Shown one piece after another: positions 48,919-55,182 of a stretch of 55,182 nucleotides of DNA. Each line of letters starts with the position of its first letter. Within the stretch, counting starts at the first letter, position 1. A model generated the notes under the pieces. The model made no database searches. It saw nothing but the letters and a program-made list of their open reading frames with translations, and was not told where the DNA came from. The position numbers were made by a program, and so were the translations under genes. Origin of the DNA: Bacteroidia bacterium (GTDB lineage: Bacteria; Bacteroidota; Bacteroidia; NS11-12g; UBA9320). The stretch is from NCBI GenBank assembly GCA_017857855.1, contig JAFMCI010000011.1, positions 1-55,182 on the forward strand, in the 5' to 3' direction.

Positions 48919-51467
48919 GACCTATTATTTTAATTTTACATTTCGTATTCCTTATATCCTGCTATGGACAATTGACCGAAGATTTTACTGATGGGAATAT
49001 TATTTCCAACCCTATTTGGAGCGGTGACACGTCTAAATTTACCGTTGCAAACCAGATTTTACAATCAAACTCCAAGGTGGTATCTGATGTATTTTACCTA
49101 TCGACTCCAAATCAAATTCCCGGAGACGCCCAATGGGATTTTTGGGTAAATCTACAATTCAGCACTTCTTCTGCAAACTACATGGATGTCTTTCTAGCTT
49201 CTGATTCCCAGAACTTAACCAAGACCCAAAACGGACTTTTTGTTAGAATTGGCAATACCAAAGACGAGGTTAGCATCTATGAACTTCGCAATGGGATACA
49301 AAAACTTTTGCTGGATGGTCAAGACGGCAAAACCAATAATAAGGAGATACGAATTAGGGTAACTTGCGAAGATATTTGGCTGCAACTATGGGTAGATTAT
49401 GAAGGAGGAACTTTATTCCAAAATGAAGGTTCTACCAATACCTACCGAACAAGCTCTGGATATTTTGGGATACTGGTGAAACAAAGTACAGCAAGTTTTC
49501 ATCAAAAGCATTTTTTAGATGATATTTATGCTGGGCCATTGATTAAAGATACTCTTGTAGCACAAGTTACGCAGGTAGATTTAAGCGCTGAAGATCAGAT
49601 ACAGCTCACATTTGATGACGTAATAGTGAATACGGAATTGACAAAGTACACACTCTCTAGTGGATACGGATCTCCTGACAATGTAACGTTAGATTTAAAC
49701 GGTAACGTAGCGCTTCTGTCGTTTAGTGAGCCTATTGCTAATGGGAATTATATGCTCAAAATACAAGAGCTAATAGACATTAAAGGAAATAGCGGCGACA
49801 CCACTGTGGCTTTCACTGTTTTAAGAGCCATAAAGCCTAAAAGCGGGGATCTTCTCATAACCGAAATTTTTGCAGACCCGATACCTTCTTTTGGATTGCC
49901 GGAACAAGAGTATATTGAGCTTTATAATACTACTACCCAAGCCTTGGATTTAGAGAATTGTACATTTAGCGATGGCGGGACTCCTGCTCTTTTGCCTAAA
50001 ACAGTTTTGATGCCCTATTCCTTTCTAATTCTTACCAAAGCTGGAAATGAAACACTATTTTCGGGTTATGGTCAAACCATCGGTTTAATAGGATTTCCTG
50101 CGCTAAACAACACAGGAGATATTTTGGAAATACGCGATGGCCAAGGCGAACTCCTCGATGCAGTTAGCTATACCGAAGCATATTACCATAGTGATACCAA
50201 AAAACTAGGAGGTTATTCCTTAGAGCGGATATCGTACTCCACAGCATGTGCTGAAATCGATAATTGGTCGGCCAGTAACCATGCTTTTGGAGGAACTCCT
50301 GGTCAACAAAATTCCTTGTTCGGTGCAGACCCCGATCAAGATCCACCTCAAGTACAATCTCATAATTTTTTGAATACGCAAGCGCTTCGTATCACCTTGT
50401 CCGAAAATTTAAAGGAAAACCTTGCTAAAGACCTAGCTAACTTTGAACTAGTTGAAACCTCCGAGAATCCTATTACCATTTCACTTAATTCCACAGAAAA
50501 AACACTGACATTAACTTTTGCTTCTCCTTTTGAGCTTAATACAATATACCATCTTCTGATTAGGGAGCTTGGAGACTGTAAAGGCAATACGGTGCAAAAT
50601 GCCTTAGTGACGGTAATTACTACAACAGCTGCGCAAGAAGGAGACATCTTGCTAAATGAACTTCTCTTCAACCCAAAAGATGATGGCGTTGATTTTATAG
50701 AACTTTACAACAATAGCGACAAATACTTGCGCTTAAGTGACTTAATACTTGCCCGATACGACAAAGATGAACGAAAGGATGAAAAGCCAATGACCTACCT
50801 GGATTACATTATCCATCCACATCATTTTCTGGCATTAACTACTGATACCTCAACGTTAAAATTCCAGTATACTGCGCAAGACATCCTGCAAGTAGCCTCG
50901 TTACCACTCATGAATAATGATGCCGGGATCGTGTTACTTTTAGACAAAAACGGGATAATCTTAGATTCTGTTCCTTATACAGAAACACAACATTTTGAGC
51001 TACTAAGTGATGTTAATGGGGTGAGTTTGGAGCGCACCCATTATACAGGTAAAAGCTACAACCCTATGAATTGGCACTCTGCAAGTACGAGTTCTGGCTA
51101 TGCAACACCCGGTTTTCAAAATTCCCAATTTCTAGACCTATCTCAACAAAATAATTCCTACACACTCGTGAGTAAAACCTTTTCTCCTGACGGTGACGGG
51201 TATGAAGATATATTGGCATTGAATTATAAAAATGAGAAAAACGGATATACGGCCAATGGTTACGTTTTTGACCTAGCGGGAACGTATATTCATCAACCTG
51301 TAAATATGGAAATACTAGGAACTGATGGCCTTTTGTCTTGGAACGGAATACTAAATAACGGCACAAAAATCCCCGTTGGTAATTACGTACTCTTGTTGGA
51401 GACCTTTGATCTGAACGGAAAAGTAGATAAAAAGAAACTAGCCTTTAGTGTAGTCGGGGTATTCTAA
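48915..51467 (+). CDS. Lamin-tail-domain surface protein with CHU_C/FlgD-like C-terminus
   Basis: An 850-residue secreted protein with a signal peptide ('ILILHFVFLISCYG', about 4-17), an N-terminal lectin-like beta sandwich ('TEDFTDGNIISNPIWSGDTS'), and Ig-like linkers. Two lamin-tail domains follow, at about 305-425 ('LLITEIFADPIPSFGLPEQEYIELYNTT') and 565-690 ('ILLNELLFNPKDDGVDFIELYNNS'). A C-terminal domain with 'TFSPDGDGYEDILAL' and 'PVGNYVLLLETFD' resembles the FlgD/CHU_C sorting fold. Such proteins are typically surface adhesins or nuclease-associated. It is co-translated with the upstream membrane protein (ATGA). Confidence 0.88.
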   Translation: MRPIILILHFVFLISCYGQLTEDFTDGNIISNPIWSGDTSKFTVANQILQSNSKVVSDVFYLSTPNQIPGDAQWDFWVNLQFSTSSANYMDVFLASDSQNLTKTQNGLFVRIGNTKDEVSIYELRNGIQKLLLDGQDGKTNNKEIRIRVTCEDIWLQLWVDYEGGTLFQNEGSTNTYRTSSGYFGILVKQSTASFHQKHFLDDIYAGPLIKDTLVAQVTQVDLSAEDQIQLTFDDVIVNTELTKYTLSSGYGSPDNVTLDLNGNVALLSFSEPIANGNYMLKIQELIDIKGNSGDTTVAFTVLRAIKPKSGDLLITEIFADPIPSFGLPEQEYIELYNTTTQALDLENCTFSDGGTPALLPKTVLMPYSFLILTKAGNETLFSGYGQTIGLIGFPALNNTGDILEIRDGQGELLDAVSYTEAYYHSDTKKLGGYSLERISYSTACAEIDNWSASNHAFGGTPGQQNSLFGADPDQDPPQVQSHNFLNTQALRITLSENLKENLAKDLANFELVETSENPITISLNSTEKTLTLTFASPFELNTIYHLLIRELGDCKGNTVQNALVTVITTTAAQEGDILLNELLFNPKDDGVDFIELYNNSDKYLRLSDLILARYDKDERKDEKPMTYLDYIIHPHHFLALTTDTSTLKFQYTAQDILQVASLPLMNNDAGIVLLLDKNGIILDSVPYTETQHFELLSDVNGVSLERTHYTGKSYNPMNWHSASTSSGYATPGFQNSQFLDLSQQNNSYTLVSKTFSPDGDGYEDILALNYKNEKNGYTANGYVFDLAGTYIHQPVNMEILGTDGLLSWNGILNNGTKIPVGNYVLLLETFDLNGKVDKKKLAFSVVGVF

Positions 51468-51485
51468 AAAAATGCCTTTTTACCA

Positions 51486-53507
51486 TTAAAACAAGTGCGC
51501 TAGCAATTCGTCATCCACGCTATTTGCAAGCGTTATTTTTAGCTTTTCGTTGCGCTCCATTTCTCTTTTTATAGCAAATTGAGCATTTTCATTTCTCGCC
51601 CAACTTCTTCTGGCTATGCCATTATTTACATCATAAAGCAACATGTTTTTGAGACGAACGTCTGCTTCAGGTGAACCGTCTAAAAACAATCCAAAACCAC
51701 CGTTCATAACTTCTCCCCAACCAACGCCACCGCCGTTGTGTATACTAACCCAAGTTGCACCTCTAAAGCTATCGCCTATCACGTTATGAATGGCCATATC
51801 AGCGGTAAACTTACTCCCATCGTAAATATTGCTCGTTTCGCGGTACGGAGAATCTGTGCCACTTACATCGTGGTGGTCACGACCTAAGATTATTCCTTCG
51901 GATAGTTCGCCACTAGCGATAGCCGCATTAAATGCTTCGGCAATTTTAATTCTACCTTCACTATCTGCATACAGAATTCTGGCTTTTGACCCAACCACCA
52001 TTTGGTTTTTTTCAGCTTCTTCTATCCATTTAATATTATCCTCCATTTGCTGCTGAATTTCTTTAGGAGCGGTAGCTTGTATCTCCCGTAACACCCTCGC
52101 CGCTATCTGATCTGTCTTCCTTAAATCTTCTGTGCTTCCACTGGCGCAAACCCATCTAAACGGACCAAAACCATAATCAAAACACATGGGTCCAAGTATG
52201 TCTTGAACATAGCTTGGGTATTTAAAATCAATCCCGTTCTCGGCCATAATATCGGCACCTGCCCTACTACTTTCTAACAAAAATGCATTTCCGTAATCAA
52301 AGAAATAGGTGCCTTTTGCGGTGTGAAGATCTACCGCAGCAGCGTGTCTTCTGAGCGATTTGTACACTTCATCTTTAAACTTTTCTGGCTCATTGGCCAT
52401 CATTTCATTGCTTTGTTCATAGCTTAATCCTGCTGGGTAATATCCTCCAGCAAAGGGATTATGCAGTGAGGTTTGATCACTACCTAGGTGTATATAAATT
52501 CCTTTTTCGGCAAAGGTTTCCCATATATCTATCACATTGCCCACATAGGCTATTGAAACCACTTCTTTAGCCGCTTGCGCTTTTAAAATACGGACCACCA
52601 AGTCATCTATAGAACTAATGAGCTCATCCACCCAACCTTGAGCATGTCTTTTGTGTGCGGCGGCAGCGTTTACCTCTGCACATATGGTTATACATCCTGC
52701 AATATTTCCTGCTTTAGGTTGAGCGCCACTCATTCCTCCCAGACCTGCAGTAAGGAATATTTTGCCGGCTGGTGTTTCTCCTTCGTTTAGTTTCATGCGG
52801 AAAGCATTCATCACTGTAATGGTAGTGCCATGCACGATACCTTGAGGACCGATATACATAAAGCTTCCTGCAGTCATTTGCCCATATTGAGTAACGCCAA
52901 GTGCATTATATTTCTCCCAATCATCTGGTTTAGAATAGTTGGGAATCATCATTCCGTTGGTTACCACCACCCTAGGAGCATCTTTGCTACTCGGGAAAAG
53001 TCCCATAGGGTGACCGCTATACATGTGTAGTGTTTGTTCTTCCGTCATCTCACTTAAGTACTTCATGGTCAATAGGTATTGTGCCCAATTCTGGAACACA
53101 GCACCATTTCCGCCATACGTTATTAATTCAAATGGATGTTGTGCAACCGCAGGATCTAAGTTATTTTGAATCATTAACATAATACCCGCTGCTTGCTTAC
53201 ATTGTGCTGGATACTCATTGATAGAACGAGCATACATTTTATAGGCTGGCTTAAATCTGTACATGTAGATTCTGCCGTATTCGATTAGCTCATTTGCAAA
53301 CTCTACCGCTAATTCTGCGTGCCATTCTGCCGGGAAGTACCGAAGGGCGTTGCGTATCGCTAACTTCTTTTCTTCTATGCTCAGGATATCCTTGCGCTTA
53401 GGAGCGCGATTAGCACTTGCCATTGCTGGGTCATGCGTAAGTTCAGAAAGTTGAGCGGGTATCCCTTGAGAAATTAATTTTTTAAAATCTAATTGCGATT
53501 CTGTCAT
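51486..53507 (-). CDS. hutU: Urocanate hydratase
   Basis: HutU converts urocanate to imidazolonepropionate in histidine degradation, with NAD+ as electrophilic cofactor. Conserved blocks: 'MYSGHPMGLFPS', 'TNGMMIPNYSKPDDWEK', 'GQMTAGSFMYIGPQGIVHGTTIT', 'TAGLGGMSGAQPKAGNIAG', 'HLGSDQTSLHNPFAGGYYPAG' and 'SIHNGGGVGWGEVMNGGFGLFLDGS'. 673 residues, the longer Bacteroidota type. The start is the ATG at 53507 (MTESQLDF), not the TTG at 53516. A CACCTTTG box, one mismatch from consensus, lies six bases upstream with a TTTG 20 bases before it. hutH, hutI and hutG are not in the window. Confidence 0.97.
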   Translation of the reverse strand: MTESQLDFKKLISQGIPAQLSELTHDPAMASANRAPKRKDILSIEEKKLAIRNALRYFPAEWHAELAVEFANELIEYGRIYMYRFKPAYKMYARSINEYPAQCKQAAGIMLMIQNNLDPAVAQHPFELITYGGNGAVFQNWAQYLLTMKYLSEMTEEQTLHMYSGHPMGLFPSSKDAPRVVVTNGMMIPNYSKPDDWEKYNALGVTQYGQMTAGSFMYIGPQGIVHGTTITVMNAFRMKLNEGETPAGKIFLTAGLGGMSGAQPKAGNIAGCITICAEVNAAAAHKRHAQGWVDELISSIDDLVVRILKAQAAKEVVSIAYVGNVIDIWETFAEKGIYIHLGSDQTSLHNPFAGGYYPAGLSYEQSNEMMANEPEKFKDEVYKSLRRHAAAVDLHTAKGTYFFDYGNAFLLESSRAGADIMAENGIDFKYPSYVQDILGPMCFDYGFGPFRWVCASGSTEDLRKTDQIAARVLREIQATAPKEIQQQMEDNIKWIEEAEKNQMVVGSKARILYADSEGRIKIAEAFNAAIASGELSEGIILGRDHHDVSGTDSPYRETSNIYDGSKFTADMAIHNVIGDSFRGATWVSIHNGGGVGWGEVMNGGFGLFLDGSPEADVRLKNMLLYDVNNGIARRSWARNENAQFAIKREMERNEKLKITLANSVDDELLAHLF

Positions 53508-53656
53508 TGTTTGCAAAGGTGCTTAATGGTTTTAGATAAAACAAAAATTGCTTCGTTCTGTTCTTGACATTTCAACCGAAAGACTCTTATCGTTCATCTT
53601 TCCTCCAATATCACTATTCCTTTGTCGAGTTAGCCCAATCACAAGACTATTAACCT

Positions 53657-53664
53657 TATTTTTG
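53657..53664 (+). promoter_or_regulatory. -7 box TATTTTTG for the ABC exporter genes
   Basis: A perfect TAnnTTTG match, seven bases before the ATG at 53672, implying a leaderless or nearly leaderless message. Confidence 0.55.
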
Positions 53665-53671
53665 CTTGCTC

Positions 53672-54577
53672 ATGGAAATAATTCAAGTTAAGGAAGTATC
53701 GAAGTTTTATGCGAACCATACTGCCCTAAATAACGTTTCTTTTGACGTTCCCAAGGGTAAGATTTTTGGTTTACTTGGCCCTAATGGGGCGGGGAAAACA
53801 TCGCTCATACGTATCATTAATCAAATAACAGCGCCAGACCAAGGTGAAATTTTATTTAACGGTCAGCTATTAACCAAAGAACACATAAAGCAAATAGGCT
53901 ACTTACCAGAAGAGCGCGGTTTATACAAAAAAATGAGTGTTTATGACCAACTCATGTACTTTGCCAGATTACGTGGAATGAACCGTACCGATGCACACCA
54001 GCGCATTAATAATTGGCTAGAAAAATTTGAGGCTACTACTTGGAAAAAGAAAAAAATTGAAGAGTTGAGTAAAGGGATGCAACAGAAAATTCAGTTCATT
54101 GTAACGGTCATGCATAATCCTGATTTTATTATTTTAGATGAACCTTTTACAGGATTTGACCCTAAAAACACGCAACTTATCAAAGATGAAATCCTGAATT
54201 TAAAAGCCAATGGAGCGAGTATCATGCTTAGCACCCATCGCATGGAAAATGTGGAAGCCATTTGCGATAACGTCGTATTGCTTAATAAGGCTAAAGTGGT
54301 AACCCAAGGTAGTGTTATGGATGTACGAAATAGCTTAAAAGACAACACGTTTTCACTCACGTACACCGGCCAGCTTGATCCTACGCAAATTGCACACATT
54401 GAGGTGAAAAATCTAGCGCAACGTCAGACTGACGCCACCTTATTGTTCAGTTACACGGGAAAACCAGATATTCAACTTTTTAATGACCCTCGTATTAACA
54501 TTACCGAATACCGAGAAGTAATTCCGAGCATGCAAGATGTATTTTTAACCTTAACCGATAACAGTAGCGATGAATAA
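53672..54577 (+). CDS. ABC transporter ATP-binding protein (NatA-like)
   Basis: The ATPase of a two-component ABC exporter. Walker A 'GLLGPNGAGKTSLIR' (about 36-50), signature 'LSKGMQQKIQ' (about 132-141), Walker B 'FIILDEPFTGFDP' (about 153-165) and switch 'STHRMENVE'. The C-terminal extension (about 220-301) is the usual regulatory tail of NatA/YhaQ-type proteins. The start is the ATG at 53672 (MEIIQVKEV) rather than the TTG six bases upstream. The permease gene starts within its last codons. Confidence 0.95.
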   Translation: MEIIQVKEVSKFYANHTALNNVSFDVPKGKIFGLLGPNGAGKTSLIRIINQITAPDQGEILFNGQLLTKEHIKQIGYLPEERGLYKKMSVYDQLMYFARLRGMNRTDAHQRINNWLEKFEATTWKKKKIEELSKGMQQKIQFIVTVMHNPDFIILDEPFTGFDPKNTQLIKDEILNLKANGASIMLSTHRMENVEAICDNVVLLNKAKVVTQGSVMDVRNSLKDNTFSLTYTGQLDPTQIAHIEVKNLAQRQTDATLLFSYTGKPDIQLFNDPRINITEYREVIPSMQDVFLTLTDNSSDE

Positions 54578-55182
54578 TATAGGAATAGTAACTTCTAGAG
54601 AGTACCTCACTCGTGTAAAAAAGAAGAGTTTTATACTCATGACGTTACTCACGCCGTTGCTGATAGCGTCATTTTATGGTATTATCATCTGGGTAAACAT
54701 AGGCCAAAGCGGAAGCGTGGAGCAGCAAAACATCGTCTTAGTAGATCCATCTGGGGTATTTAGTGAACGCATAGTGTCGCCAGACAATATTCGTTTTATA
54801 CCTCAAAAATCCTACAGTATAGAGGATCTTATATACGCCGATAGCATAGATGCCGTAATTACAGTGGCCCAAAACTACACTATCGATAAGCCCCTTACCT
54901 TAAATTATAAAAGTATGGGTAGCCTAAGCGTAAATAGCAATGCCAGCATAAAAGACGCATTTGGCACCGTAATAAGAGACCAAAAACTCAGTACTATGGG
55001 CATAGAACAAGGCGCTATAGACAGCCTCAGAAGTTCTGTTGAAATAAGCCAAGTAAAAGTAGATGAAAACGGCGATACCAAAACGAGTAATGCTATGATT
55101 AATTCAGGAGTTGGTATGATCCTCAGCATGATGATTTACTTCTTTATTTTTCTGTATGGCGTACAGGTAATGAAAGGTGTGA
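54570..55182 (+). CDS. ABC transporter permease (NatB-like), truncated by the window edge
   Basis: The frame opens with ATG at 54570, eight bases before the ATPase stop, and stays open to the right edge, giving 204 residues of a longer protein. It starts 'NNIGIVTSREYLTRVKKKSFI' with a TM helix ('LMTLLTPLLIASFYGIIIWV', about 23-42), a large periplasmic loop, and a second TM block ('MILSMMIYFFIFLYGVQVM', about 183-201). This is the layout of NatB/YhaP-type permeases of Na+ or lipid/drug exporters. The remainder of the protein is beyond the window. Confidence 0.9.
   Translation, partial: MNNIGIVTSREYLTRVKKKSFILMTLLTPLLIASFYGIIIWVNIGQSGSVEQQNIVLVDPSGVFSERIVSPDNIRFIPQKSYSIEDLIYADSIDAVITVAQNYTIDKPLTLNYKSMGSLSVNSNASIKDAFGTVIRDQKLSTMGIEQGAIDSLRSSVEISQVKVDENGDTKTSNAMINSGVGMILSMMIYFFIFLYGVQVMKGV

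Noticed and set aside
1-55182. Mobile elements, CRISPR arrays, phage or defence genes
   Set aside because: I looked for transposase, integrase, terminase, Cas, restriction-modification and toxin-antitoxin signatures and for regularly spaced repeats and found none.

Overview
This is about 55 kb of an AT-rich bacterial chromosome, almost certainly from the phylum Bacteroidota. The grounds are a TonB-dependent receptor with an N-terminal carboxypeptidase-like domain, a PorV-type outer-membrane protein, T9SS/CHU_C-type C-termini, PKD and lamin-tail surface proteins, a tandem OmpH pair, absence of Shine-Dalgarno sites, and many -7 boxes of the Bacteroidota type TAnnTTTG. A flavobacterial or saprospirial affiliation is likely, but I cannot settle it from this window.

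Layout. 1-6.2 kb: tail of an unknown gene, citrate synthase, a glycosyltransferase/flippase/small-protein operon divergent from ruvC, then greA-HIT. 6.2-15.1 kb: a three-gene surface operon, read leftward, of a TonB receptor, a 1299-aa secreted protein and a PorV-like protein. 15.2-18.9 kb: a 2-hydroxyacid dehydrogenase, glutamate racemase (apparently with an ATT start), two OmpH chaperones and a lipoprotein. 18.9-33.6 kb: mixed housekeeping (LuxE-like synthetase, frr, hflX, 2OG-Fe oxygenase, pabB, uvrC, metalloprotease, FAH hydrolase, aat, isochorismate synthase, thioesterase, histidine phosphatase). 33.8-35.6 kb: an SDR/AraC pair with its own terminator. 35.6-36.2 kb: the only gene gap over 300 bp, rich in inverted repeats, leading into ssb. 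36.8-44.2 kb: PrxQ, M23 lipoprotein, YegP-like protein, MATE exporter plus a small beta-barrel, and a PKD/CHU_C surface protein. 44.2-44.4 kb: a promoter-terminator pair with no gene between, a candidate small RNA. 44.4-55.2 kb: methyltransferase, exonuclease, LemA/TPM/TPM membrane operon, a membrane protein coupled to a lamin-tail protein, urocanate hydratase, and an ABC exporter running off the end.

How genes work together. Many pairs are translationally coupled by ATGA or TAGTG overlaps (GT/flippase, HIT/greA, membrane protein/LTD protein, MATE/barrel, methyltransferase/exonuclease). Envelope construction dominates: racemase, OmpH chaperones, M23 hydrolase, glycosyltransferase/flippase and several T9SS-type surface proteins. 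I saw no insertion sequence, prophage, CRISPR array, rRNA, tRNA or recognisable defence island. The most notable signals are the ATT-start murI, the candidate sRNA at about 44.29-44.42 kb, apparently leaderless promoters, promoters nested in terminators, and the uncharacterised receptor/secreted-protein/PorV operon.
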